From contig JAIOJX010000002.1 of the NCBI GenBank assembly GCA_022376925.1, forward strand, positions 67,349,001 through 67,413,000: 64,000 nucleotides of DNA, written 5' to 3'. Every line of letters starts with the position of its first letter. Within the stretch, counting starts at the first letter, position 1. This document shows positions 11,400-22,490 of this stretch, piece by piece. Made by a program: the position numbers and the translations under genes. This stretch comes from Tragulus kanchil. Lineage: Eukaryota > Chordata > Mammalia > Artiodactyla > Tragulidae. A model generated the notes under the pieces. It did no database searches, was not told where the DNA came from, and saw nothing but the letters and a program-made list of their open reading frames with translations.

Positions 11400-12120
11400 G
11401 GTCTGGGGTGGCATGAGCTGGAATGACTGCTTGTCTCTATGTGGACCTCCAGCCTTCAGCCAGTCAGATCAGGCTAGTGCACAGGGTGGCAGCAGGGTTC
11501 TGAGAGTGAGTGGAAACACATCAGGCCTTTTGGGAACCAAGCACAGAACAGGCTCATTTCCAAGGCGTTATTTTGTTAAATGAAATCACCAGTTTAGCCC
11601 AAATTTAAGAAACAGAAGAACAGACTTTCTCTTGCTGCAAGAACCTACAAAGTTATACTGTTTGACACGTAGAACAATTTGGACCATTTTGTAATCAAGC
11701 TACTATGATAATAAAATGCTGAGTCTAAATGTAAAGTGAGTGGGTAGAAAACTGATGTTGTCCAGATCCAGTTATTGGCTGCCTTACCAATACCAATTTC
11801 CCATTTTACCATTCTCTTTGTTACACTACTTGAACCTCCCTCTAAGAAACTGTCTTTCTCTTTTGCTTGGTAGCCTTGTGGTCTGGGGGGCACCAACTCC
11901 ATCCTCTGCTCCAGGGCACAGATCAATAAGCCTTATCATATTCCCTCAGGCTCTAGCAATTAGTTACAAAAAAGGAAGCCAGAAACTGGGACTCCCCTAG
12001 CCACACTTAACTCAGAAATATGCCAATCAAAGTAAAGTGCATAATTTGCATCAATGGTTAAGAATGGAGGAAGCACAGAGTCCCTGTTTCTGTTTAGAAT
12101 CACCGGTAAGTTAGGCTGAG
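11400..12120. other. No gene recognised
   Basis: Mixed-composition single-copy-like sequence, repeated at 12531-13253 by duplication D. Short open frames here (for example 11645-11926 on the minus strand) have no recognisable domain and change between the two copies. Confidence 0.6.
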
Positions 12121-12128
12121 GTCCAAAA

Positions 12129-12215
12129 ATCTTCCCAGATCAGGATAAAACCCCATGTCCCCTGCATTGGCAGGCAGATTCCTATCCACTCTATCACCAG
12201 GAAAGTCCCTATGTA
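12129..12215 (-). mobile_element. CHR-2 SINE head fragment, antisense (duplicate)
   Basis: The tRNA-like head of the CHR-2 SINE repeated a third time. It lacks the rest of the element and has no independent target-site duplication; it is the left edge of copy 2 of duplication D, not a separate insertion. Confidence 0.85.
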
Positions 12216-13350
12216 ATGTATTTTGTAAACACCCAGTAAGATCTCGGCAACGCCCTGTGATCAAACACATCAATTTATTTTTCAGCAAGTGAATTGTCAC
12301 ACTTACTCGATAAAGAAAGTGTGTAAGTAGCCTCTCAATAAGTTTAGAGTGTTTTTACTGCCAAATGGTTTTCCTGCAAATTAATAAAAATGCTTTTGAT
12401 TTTAAGAGCTTATTGGATTTCAGAATCATGACTGAACAACCGTGGCCCTACATAAATCCTCCCTACCAGATCCTTCCGGTGTTAAACAAGCTCACTTCTG
12501 TGTCTATGGTCAATTCTGGGTCACTGATAGGTCTGGGGTGGCATGAGCTGGAATGACTGCTTGTCTCTATGTGGACCTCCAGCCTTCAGCCAGTCAGATC
12601 AGGCTAGTGCACAGGGTGGCAGCAGGGTTCTGAGAGTGAGTGGAAACACATCAGGCCTTTTGGGAACCAAGCACAGAACAGGCTCATTTCCAAGGCGTTA
12701 TTTTGTTAAATGAAATCACCAGTTTAGCCCAAATTTAAGAAACAGAAGAACAGACTTTCTCTTGCTGCAAGAACCTACAAAGTTATACTGTTTGACACGT
12801 AGAACAATTTGGACCATTTTGTAATCAAGCTACTATGATAATAAAATGCTGAGTCTAAATGTAAAGTGAGTGGGTAGAAAACTGATGTTGTCCAGATCCA
12901 GTTATTGGCTGCCTTACCAATACCAATTTCCCATTTTACCATTCTCTTTTGTTACACTACTTGAACCTCCCTCTAAGAAACTGTCTTTCTCTTTTGCTTG
13001 GTAGCCTTGTGGTCTGGGGGGCACCAACTCCATCCTCTGCTCCAGGGCACAGATCAATAAGCCTTATCATATTCCCTCAGGCTCTAGCAATTAGTTACAA
13101 AAAAGGAAGCCAGAAACTGGGACTCCCCTAGCCACACTTAACTCAGAAATATGCCAATCAAAGTAAAGTGCATAATTTGCATCAATGGTTAAGAATGGAG
13201 GAAGCACAGAGTCCCTGTTTCTGTTTAGAATCACCGGGTAAGTTAGGCTGAGGATAAACTGACATATGGAAGAAGGCAAGATACTAAAGAATTGCAAACA
13301 GACAGAATGAAAGTCAAGGTTAAACTGTCCTGAATTTTTTTTTTTCTTTG

Positions 13351-13947
13351 AGCTTCTTTTTTTGTTTGTTTTATAATTATTTTTATTTTACTTTTTACTT
13401 TTAGAGTTTTGTTGCTTACAGATATGTATAATCCCAGATTAGTCATATGTATATCCCTGACTCCCTCCCTCCTCCACCCGCCTCCCAGTCCCCACCATCC
13501 CACCATCCCACCCCTCCAGGCCGTCACACAGCGCCCGTGCAGGATCCCCTATTCCCCCAGCGCAATTGACAATAGCTATCTTTTTCACATATTATCATAT
13601 GTGAAAGGCTTGCATGTTACTCCCTCTACACTTTCCACCCACTGTTCATTCCCCACAATGTCCATATGTCTGTTCTCTATGTCTGTTTTTCCGTCACTTC
13701 TCTGCATGTGTTGTCATTACCATCTTGCTAGATTCCATGTATATGTGTTAGTACACTGTACTTATCTTTCTCTTTTTGACTTACTTCACTTTGTATAATA
13801 GGTTCAAGATTCATCCATCTCATTAGGGCTGATTCTTCTGCATTTCTTTTTACAGCTGGGAAGTACTCCATTGTATATATGTACCAGAGCTTTTTTATCC
13901 ATTCATATGTCGATGGACATCTAGGTTGCTTCCATGTTCTACCTTTA
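13351..13947 (-). mobile_element. L1 3' end, 5'-truncated, antisense (copy 1)
   Basis: The reverse complement matches the 3' part of the L1 at 7850-8345, including the C-rich counterpart of the G-rich tract (13470-13525) and the region corresponding to the end of ORF2. A T-rich stretch on the left (13335-13390) corresponds to the A-rich tail. AGCTTCTT occurs at 13351-13358 and 13948-13955 and may be a target-site duplication. It is about 0.6 kb, a typical 5'-truncated insertion. Confidence 0.88.
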
Positions 13948-14483
13948 AGCTTCTTGATTACAAGTCAACAAAATGCCAGCTTGAGTTGGGTTCTCTAATA
14001 CCTATGAAAGTATTTGAATATGATACATCTTCATACATTTTTCTATCTCATTAGACTTCTTGAAGTAGGCACCAGGTTTAATTTATTCCCAATGCCTAAT
14101 TCATATGTCGATAGTGTCTTTCTCTTTTGCTTGGTAGCCTTGTGGTCTGGGGGGCACCAACTCCATCCTCTGCTCCAGGGCACAGATCAATAAGCCTTAT
14201 CATATTCCCTCAGGCTCTAGCAATTAGTTACAAAAAAGGAAGCCAGAAACTGGGACTCCCCTAGCCACACTTAACTCAGAAATATGCCAATCAAAGTAAA
14301 GTGCATAATTTGCATCAATGGTTAAGAATGGAGGAAGCACAGAGTCCCTGTTTCTGTTTAGAATCACCGGGTAAGTTAGGCTGAGGATAAACTGACATAT
14401 GGAAGAAGGCAAGATACTAAAGAATTGCAAACAGACAGAATGAAAGTCAAGGTTAAACTGTCCTGAATTTTTTCTTTTCTTTG

Positions 14484-15080
14484 AGCTTCTTTTTTTGTTT
14501 GTTTTATAATTATTTTTATTTTACTTTTTACTTTTAGAGTTTTGTTGCTTACAGATATGTATAATCCCAGATTAGTCATATGTATATCCCTGACTCCCTC
14601 CCTCCTCCACCCGCCTCCCAGTCCCCACCATCCCACCATCCCACCCCTCCAGGCCGTCACACAGCGCCCGTGCAGGATCCCCTATTCCCCCAGCGCAATT
14701 GACAATAGCTATCTTTTTCACATATTATCATATGTGAAAGGCTTGCATGTTACTCCCTCTACACTTTCCACCCACTGTTCATTCCCCACAATGTCCATAT
14801 GTCTGTTCTCTATGTCTGTTTTTCCGTCACTTCTCTGCATGTGTTGTCATTACCATCTTGCTAGATTCCATGTATATGTGTTAGTACACTGTACTTATCT
14901 TTCTCTTTTTGACTTACTTCACTTTGTATAATAGGTTCAAGATTCATCCATCTCATTAGGGCTGATTCTTCTGCATTTCTTTTTACAGCTGGGAAGTACT
15001 CCATTGTATATATGTACCAGAGCTTTTTTATCCATTCATATGTCGATGGACATCTAGGTTGCTTCCATGTTCTACCTTTA
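14484..15080 (-). mobile_element. L1 3' end, 5'-truncated, antisense (copy 2)
   Basis: Second copy of the truncated L1 through duplication E, at offset 1133, differing at one position in the T-run near 14470. Its proximal part recurs again at 15936-16205. Confidence 0.88.
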
Positions 15081-15240
15081 AGCTTCTTGATTACAAGTCA
15101 ACAAAATGCCAGCTTGAGTTGGGTTCTCTAATACCTATGAAAGTATTTGAATATGATACATCTTCATACATTTTTCTATCTCATTAGACTTCTTGAAGTA
15201 GGCACCAGGTTTAATTTATTCCCAATGCCTAATGTGAAGC

Positions 15241-15919
15241 ATAATGTCTATCGGTCATAAGTCTAAAATAAGTCTTTAGTCAAGGACACTATATAATCTG
15301 AAGCCTGCTATAATGTAGTTCTCAGTTTTGAATAAAATAGAAAGAATGTTTGTAAATAAGAAAACAAAAGATAATAAGTAGACTCAACTCATAGGGTGCA
15401 GTTCAGATTTATAAATGATCCATTGATAAGTAAAGAATTTAACCTTGAAATCTATCATTTCATATAATTCTTCTATTTTGCTACAAGGACAGCTAAAATG
15501 AACAGGTACAAATAAATGCCTTTGGTTAGAAAAATAACAATAAGAACATCAGAGCACTGAAACATAAAAAATAAAAGCCCCTAATCAAAAAGAAGGAAAT
15601 GTTCCAGAGAAAATCATCCAACCTTATCCTTTTTATTTTTATGAATAGTGGGTTTCAAATAAGAATAAGGGAAATAAGCAACAGAAGAATTGAAGAATAA
15701 GTTTCACAGTGAAATACCAGGAACATAGCACTTCTACAAACAACATCCTTATTTTGCAAGATGTATAAGCAAGCTAAGCTTGATTCACTAGTCCTTATTA
15801 GCATTTTGATTTTTGCATTCCAAGGAAAAGGGAATTTGGTTATCTGGCAATGGTTATTGCAAAAATTAAGTAAAATGGATGCTTTGCTAAAATGAGCAAT
15901 GTGGAATGTTAGTTCTGTG
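15241..15919. other. No gene recognised
   Basis: AT-rich sequence with no open frame of note, duplicated at about 16366-17045. It holds no element that I recognise. Confidence 0.6.
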
Positions 15920-15935
15920 TAAGCAGTCTTTTTCT

Positions 15936-16205
15936 TATGTCTGTTTTTCCGTCACTTCTCTGCATGTGTTGTCATTACCATCTTGCTAGATTCCATGTAT
16001 ATGTGTTAGTACACTGTACTTATCTTTCTCTTTTTGACTTACTTCACTTTGTATAATAGGTTCAAGATTCATCCATCTCATTAGGGCTGATTCTTCTGCA
16101 TTTCTTTTTACAGCTGGGAAGTACTCCATTGTATATATGTACCAGAGCTTTTTTATCCATTCATATGTCGATGGACATCTAGGTTGCTTCCATGTTCTAC
16201 CTTTA
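15936..16205 (-). mobile_element. L1 3' end fragment, antisense (third partial copy)
   Basis: A partial third copy of the antisense L1 lacking its tail side, present only because duplication F starts within the element. It is not an independent insertion. Confidence 0.85.
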
Positions 16206-17166
16206 AGCTTCTTGATTACAAGTCAACAAAATGCCAGCTTGAGTTGGGTTCTCTAATACCTATGAAAGTATTTGAATATGATACATCTTCATACATTTTT
16301 CTATCTCATTAGACTTCTTGAAGTAGGCACCAGGTTTAATTTATTCCCAATGCCTAATGTGAAGCATAATGTCTATCGGTCATAAGTCTAAAATAAGTCT
16401 TTAGTCAAGGACACTATATAATCTGAAGCCTGCTATAATGTAGTTCTCAGTTTTGAATAAAATAGAAAGAATGTTTGTAAATAAGAAAACAAAAGATAAT
16501 AAGTAGACTCAACTCATAGGGTGCAGTTCAGATTTATAAATGATCCATTGATAAGTAAAGAATTTAACCTTGAAATCTATCATTTCATATAATTCTTCTA
16601 TTTTGCTACAAGGACAGCTAAAATGAACAGGTACAAATAAATGCCTTTGGTTAGAAAAATAACAATAAGAACATCAGAGCACTGAAACATAAAAAATAAA
16701 AGCCCCTAATCAAAAAGAAGGAAATGTTCCAGAGAAAATCATCCAACCTTATCCTTTTTATTTTTATGAATAGTGGGTTTCAAATAAGAATAAGGGAAAT
16801 AAGCAACAGAAGAATTGAAGAATAAGTTTCACAGTGAAATACCAGGAACATAGCACTTCTACAAACAACATCCTTATTTTGCAAGATGTATAAGCAAGCT
16901 AAGCTTGATTCACTAGTCCTTATTAGCATTTTGATTTTTGCATTCCAAGGAAAAGGGAATTTGGTTATCTGGCAATGGTTATTGCAAAAATTAAGTAAAA
17001 TGGATGCTTTGCTAAAATGAGCAATGTGGAATGTTAGTTCTGTGAGACAAAGCTAGAGCCCTTACATGGTGAGAATTCTCTCTTTCTTTGATCTTAATGG
17101 GAATTGGAGTGTAATTCTAGTATTCCAGCCTGTAAGATAAAACCCATCCTTTTAAAAATCAAAACA

Positions 17167-17485
17167 GGGCTTCCCTGGTGGTCCAGTGGGTAAGGAAACT
17201 GCCTTGCAGTGCAAGGGGTGCCAGTTTGATCCCTGGTCTGGGAAGATCCCATGTGCTGCAGAGCAGCTGGACCGATATGTCCAATTACTGAGCCGGAGCT
17301 CTGGACCACATGCACCCAGAGCCGGTGCTCTGAGACAACAGAGGCCACTGCGATGGGAGGCCCACATGAACAAAGAACAAAGATGGATGCAAATAGATAA
17401 ATGAAAGATCAATAGAAGTGGCCCACCTGCCCTCCTCCCTCCCCAACCCACCCCGCCCCCGCAAAAAAAAGTTAAAAAAAAAAAA
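17167..17485 (+). mobile_element. tRNA-derived SINE (lineage-specific type), copy 1
   Basis: Starts GGGCTTCCCTGGTGG, with a tRNA-like head holding an A-box-like GTGGGTAAGG and a B-box-like GTTTGATCCCTG. The body has ACCGATATGTCCAATTACTG and the words CAAAGATGGATG and AAATGAAAGATCAATAG, then a C-rich stretch and an A-rich tail (17462-17485). Such SINEs are transcribed by RNA polymerase III and mobilised by LINE machinery. The same family occurs at 24376, 32095 (antisense) and 45687. Confidence 0.88.
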
Positions 17486-17486
17486 G

Positions 17487-17652
17487 GTGGCCTGCCAGGC
17501 TCCTCTGTCCATGGGATTTTTCAGGCAAAAATATTGTAGTGGGCTGCCATGCTCTTTTCCAATGGTTCTTCCCAATCCAAGGATTGAACTCCTATCTTTT
17601 GGGTTTCTCTCATTGGTAGGTAGACTACCACTGTGGCATCTGGGAAGCTGCC
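17487..17652 (-). mobile_element. BovA/Bov-tA SINE, antisense, copy 1
   Basis: The minus-strand reading gives the BovA pattern: GCTTCCCAG head at 17652, then TGGATTGGGAAG, GGCAGCCCACTACA, and ends ATGGACAGAGGAGCCTGG at about 17495. It abuts the A-rich tail of the tRNA-derived SINE, so the two elements point toward each other. It is diverged, thus older than its neighbour. Confidence 0.85.
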
Positions 17653-18271
17653 AAAATCAAGACAAAGTAAGTAGCAATAGAAAAGAAAGCTAAATATTGG
17701 GAAGAAACAGCATAATGAACTGTAAAATATATAATGAAAGAATTCTGTCTCTGTAAGTAGCAATAGAAAAGAAAGCTAAATATTGGGAAGAAACAATAAA
17801 AATAAAAGCCCCTAATCAAAAGAAGGAAATGTTCCAGAGAAAATCATCCAACCTTATCCTTTTTATTTTTATGAATAGTGGGTTTCAAATAAGAATAAGG
17901 GAAATAAGCAACAGAAGAATTGAAGAATAAGTTTCACAGTGAAATACCAGGAACATAGCACTTCTACAAACAACATCCTTATTTTGCAAGATGTATAAGC
18001 AAGCTAAGCTTGATTCACTAGTCCTTATTAGCATTTTGATTTTTGCATTCCAAGGAAAAGGGAATTTGGTTATCTGGCAATGGTTATTGCAAAAATTAAG
18101 TAAAATGGATGCTTTGCTAAAATGAGCAATGTGGAATGTTAGTTCTGTGAGACAAAGCTAGAGCCCTTACATGGTGAGAATTCTCTCTTTCTTTGATCTT
18201 AATGGGAATTGGAGTGTAATTCTAGTATTCCAGCCTGTAAGATAAAACCCATCCTTTTAAAAATCAAAACA

Positions 18272-18590
18272 GGGCTTCCCTGGTGGTCCAGTGGGTAAGG
18301 AAACTGCCTTGCAGTGCAAGGGGTGCCAGTTTGATCCCTGGTCTGGGAAGATCCCATGTGCTGCAGAGCAGCTGGACCGATATGTCCAATTACTGAGCCG
18401 GAGCTCTGGACCACATGCACCCAGAGCCGGTGCTCTGAGACAACAGAGGCCACTGCGATGGGAGGCCCACATGAACAAAGAACAAAGATGGATGCAAATA
18501 GATAAATGAAAGATCAATAGAAGTGGCCCACCTGCCCTCCTCCCTCCCCAACCCACCCCGCCCCCGCAAAAAAAAGTTAAAAAAAAAAAA
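18272..18590 (+). mobile_element. tRNA-derived SINE, copy 2
   Basis: Copy of 17167-17485 through duplication G at offset 1105, without differences that I noticed. Confidence 0.88.
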
Positions 18591-18591
18591 G

Positions 18592-18757
18592 GTGGCCTGC
18601 CAGGCTCCTCTGTCCATGGGATTTTTCAGGCAAAAATATTGTAGTGGGCTGCCATGCTCTTTTCCAATGGTTCTTCCCAATCCAAGGATTGAACTCCTAT
18701 CTTTTGGGTTTCTCTCATTGGTAGGTAGACTACCACTGTGGCATCTGGGAAGCTGCC
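18592..18757 (-). mobile_element. BovA/Bov-tA SINE, antisense, copy 2
   Basis: Copy of 17487-17652 through duplication G at offset 1105. Confidence 0.85.
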
Positions 18758-18860
18758 AAAATCAAGACAAAGTAAGTAGCAATAGAAAAGAAAGCTAAAT
18801 ATTGGGAAGAAACAGCATAATGAACTGTAAAATATATAATGAAAGAATTCTGTCTCTGTG

Positions 18861-20210
18861 CAAAATCAATGTCCTTGTCACGTCTGCTAAGTTATGACAT
18901 ATGTCTATCAAAAATACTTTAGAAATAATTAAGTGGATCGTTACTGTATTACTCAATCTCCCCCTCACTGTGTGGGCAGACTAAGTAACTCATTACTAGA
19001 TTCTCTGAACTCAGTGGAGGTCTCATTTCTATTTGTGCATCTAATAAAGTCTTATATATCCCTTATAGCCATGTCATATTAGAATACGGCATACATTTCT
19101 TCAAGATTTATGATTAGGATGGTAAAAACAGATGCTGTCTTAGAATAATACCAAGGAAAATGAAATCGCACATTTCAAATACAAGGCAACTTAATTTGTC
19201 TATTCTTTACCTAGCTATATTTGGTAATTATTTTTTATTATGTTGCAGACTGAACTTATTGCTTCACACATTTGGTGAAATTTATTTAGCACACACTCTG
19301 GTCAGGGACTATGCTAGATGCTGAGAATTAGAGACAGAGGGACATATGATTAACATCTCCACTTGCAAGTGTTCTCCAATGTAAAACAGTCTAACTTGTA
19401 GAAGGAATACTTCCCTATCTTTTCAGTCTTCCTAAAAACCATGAGAAGTCCCCGTGGTTTATTCCACAAGCCAGTGTTTCTGTGTAATAGGTGTCTTGCA
19501 GCCCACTGACCTACTCACAAGGTGCTTTAAACATATCCCAACTTAACTGATTGTCCAACTGAATTACTTTAGATACCTGGCCTGCTACTGCATAGAATGT
19601 GCTGGTGATCTTTCACAAACTAAGGAGATCATTTTTCACTGCCTTCCCTCAACCACATTGAAGATCCAAATTCTCCTGAAGGAAAGATAAGAAGAAGCTA
19701 CCTTAAAATTATCAGAAAAGCAAACATTCAGTTGATCCTCAAGCTAAACCAAAAAGGAAATGGTTGGTACATTTTGTCATAATTGTAATGAAGTAAAAGA
19801 CTTCAAAGTATTCTCCTTCCATCTAGCTGTGAATTAATAGTAAAAAAATAATGCCGTTAAGGGCCTTTTATCCTCATAAATATTTTAAATTTCATGACCA
19901 GATGTGCTTGCTATTTCCCTTTTAATTGAGCTTTGAGAATCCAACCACCAGAGTGGGTTTGCACTTCTGACAATCTTAAGGGATTTCCTGCTGTCTCTGC
20001 TACACCAAAGAAGCTGACTTGAATGGCTTGATTATTGGAAGGAGAAGTTGATTTCAAATTAATACATATTTTCAGATGTTTAAGTGTAGATAATATTATT
20101 TTAAAAAGAATATTATCTTTAGGAGATAAAGTTATTTATATTTAGCAGCTCTTGATCCAGAAATGTGTGGGTGTCATAGTCATGTATCTCAGACCTTGAA
20201 TTTGTTCTTC
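18861..20210. other. No gene; possible L2/MIR-like fragment
   Basis: AT-rich. At about 19270-19360 the phrase ATTTAGCACACACTCTGG followed by GGACTATGCTAGATGCTGAG resembles the antisense 3' region of the old mammalian L2 LINE. The rest is unrecognised and has no convincing open frame. Confidence 0.35.
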
Positions 20211-22490
20211 CTATCTTTGAATTTGAATTTGCAACGCTCTCTCTTAAGTTAGATGGTGATGCACTTCAAGCTTTCCTCAGTGCTCCCATAATCCTCTGCA
20301 TATATTTCTACAACCATATCTACCACACTTTCAGTTTCAGATCCCATCTTCTCCACCAAAATGCAAGCTCCTGTAAAGCAGAGAATATGGTTTATTTATC
20401 TCAGTATCCTCAGGGTCTAGCAGAGAGTGGAACCAAAAAGTCAAAGCATATTGGATAAGAAAGGAAGGAATATTGTAGGGGGCTGGAAAGAGAGAGGAAT
20501 GAAAGTAAGGAAACATAAAAGAGAGGAAATGACAATCAACAAGTGGAAAAATATTTTAATAATCTGGTAGAAGGTGGTTAGAAACTCTGTTGTAACACCT
20601 GCTTAGCAGAAACATCATGTTTGTTAAAAGCTTAATGGGGAAGATTTTGTCAAAGAGAAAGATTTTGTCACTTGCGTAGAAAATGACTTCAATCATGCAA
20701 CAGGATTGATTGGATTTGGGGCTGTACTCTTTGAAAACACAGGTTCAAAATAACTATTCTGAAGTCTCAAAACTACCACAGATATAACAACACAAACTTG
20801 GGCTATACCAACTTGATCTCAACATTTATACTTCCTGTGGCTGTTTAAGACAAATAGTACCAAGATTTTTTGATCTGACCAAGAGTTGGAATCTATTTTC
20901 TGTCTCTGTGAATCTCAGTGGGGCTGCAGTCTCATTCTCAACTGATAGACTATGGAAGAAAGGACTCTGAGTGATTTTCAAAGCAAGCCCAAAAATGGCC
21001 ATGCAGCTTTCATCTTGTTTACTGGAGCACCCACAGTCATGAGCCTCTGTGTTAGCGGTCTGACTGCTCTAAGCCCAGTATCAGGAAAGGCTGTGTGGAA
21101 GTGCCCAGTGGACGTCCTAGCAGACTTCCCAGCAAATAACTTCCATCATCTGTTTTCTCTGTGAGTGAGCTATCTGAGACACTGAGCCTCACTGAACCTT
21201 CCTTTTAACGTAGCCCAGCCATTATTCTCTTAAGAAGTATGTCTCTTAAGCCTAGAACTGCTTAAGAGACCCCAAGGAAGAGCCCAGCTGAGCTCTTCCT
21301 GAAATTTTTGTCACAAAACTGTGAACAAAAGAAAATTATTATTTTATTTCCTATCTTTGAATTTGAATTTGCAACGCTCTCTTAAGTTAGATGGTGATGC
21401 ACTTCAAGCTTTCCTCAGTGCTCCCATAATCCTCTGCATATATTTCTACAACCATATCTACCACACTTTCAGTTTCAGATCCCATCTTCTCCACCAAAAT
21501 GCAAGCTCCTGTAAAGCAGAGAATATGGTTTATTTATCTCAGTATCCTCAGGGTCTAGCAGAGATGGAACCAAAAAGTCAAAGCATATTGGATAAGAAAG
21601 GAAGGAATATTGTAGGGGGCTGGAAAGAGAGAGGAATGAAAGTAAGGAAACATAAAAGAGAGGAAATGACAATCAACAAGTGGAAAAATATTTTAATAAT
21701 CTGGTAGAAGGTGGTTAGAAACTCTGTTGTAACACCTGCTTAGCAGAAACATCATGTTTGTTAAAAGCTTAATGGGGAAGATTTTGTCAAAGAGAAAGAT
21801 TTTGTCACTTGCGTAGAAAATGACTTCAATCATGCAACAGGATTGATTGGATTTGGGGCTGTACTCTTTGAAAACACAGGTTCAAAATAACTATTCTGAA
21901 GTCTCAAAACTACCACAGATATAACAACACAAACTTGGGCTATACCAACTTGATCTCAACATTTATACTTCCTGTGGCTGTTTAAGACAAATAGTACCAA
22001 GATTTTTTGATCTGACCAAGAGTTGGAATCTATTTTCTGTCTCTGTGAATCTCAGTGGGGCTGCAGTCTCATTCTCAACTGATAGACTATGGAAGAAAGG
22101 ACTCTGAGTGATTTTCAAAGCAAGCCCAAAAATGGCCATGCAGCTTTCATCTTGTTTACTGGAGCACCCACAGTCATGAGCCTCTGTGTTAGCGGTCTGA
22201 CTGCTCTAAGCCCAGTATCAGGAAAGGCTGTGTGGAAGTGCCCAGTGGACGTCCTAGCAGACTTCCCAGCAAATAACTTCCATCATCTGTTTTCTCTGTG
22301 AGTGAGCTATCTGAGACACTGAGCCTCACTGAACCTTCCTTTTAACGTAGCCCAGCCATTATTCTCTTAAGAAGTATGTCTCTTAAGCCTAGAACTGCTT
22401 AAGAGACCCCAAGGAAGAGCCCAGCTGAGCTCTTCCTGAAATTTTTGTCACAAAACTGTGAACAAAAGAAAATTATTATTTTTATTTACT
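20211..22490. repeat. Direct tandem duplication H (unit about 1140 bp)
   Basis: Copy 1 is 20211-21350 and copy 2 is 21351-22490. Offset drops from 1140 to 1137 through a CT loss at about 21380 and a G loss at about 21563. The end of copy 1 (21335-21350) is one T short compared with copy 2 before the join. No element is recognised inside the unit. The open frame 21321-21707 spans the join and is an artefact of it. Confidence 0.96.

Larger units (their letters stand above)
10994..13253. repeat. Direct tandem duplication D (unit about 1131 bp)
   Basis: Copy 1 is 10994-12120, followed by about 8 bases of unmatched filler (12121-12128). Copy 2 is 12129-13253. The first 200 bases of copy 2 have at least four one-base homopolymer losses (in GGG, GGG, AAA and TT runs), while the remainder is almost identical at offset 1130. 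It starts about 405 bp before copy 2 of duplication C ends. Confidence 0.96.
12982..15240. repeat. Direct tandem duplication E (unit 1133 bp)
   Basis: Copy 1 is 12982-14114 and copy 2 is 14115 to about 15240, at offset 1133. The end of copy 1 (14101-14114) diverges from the continuation after copy 2 (15235 on) just before the join. It starts about 270 bp before copy 2 of duplication D ends. The unit carries the antisense L1 3' end. Confidence 0.96.
14811..17045. repeat. Direct tandem duplication F (unit about 1125 bp)
   Basis: Copy 1 is 14811 to about 15919, with 15920-15935 as noisy filler, and copy 2 is 15936-17045. It starts inside the antisense L1 copy and about 430 bp before copy 2 of duplication E ends. 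The first bases of the filler do not match the true continuation after 17045. Confidence 0.96.
16692..18860. repeat. Direct tandem duplication G (unit about 1105 bp)
   Basis: Copy 1 is 16692 to about 17754 and copy 2 is 17798-18860. Between them, 17755-17796 is a further 42-base repeat of 17670-17711. Offset is 1106, then 1105 after one A is lost. The join shares GAAACA. The unit carries a tRNA-derived SINE next to an antisense BovA. Confidence 0.96.

Noticed and set aside
12129..12215. A third independent CHR-2 SINE
   Set aside because: It is the left edge of copy 2 of duplication D, with no target-site duplication and no body.
13409..13798. 129-codon open frame repeated at 14542-14931
   Set aside because: It is the antisense reading of the L1 3' end, not a gene.
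21321..21707. 128-codon open frame
   Set aside because: It starts before the join of duplication H and reads into copy 2. The frame exists only because of the join, and the equivalent sequence in copy 1 (20211-20570) lacks it.
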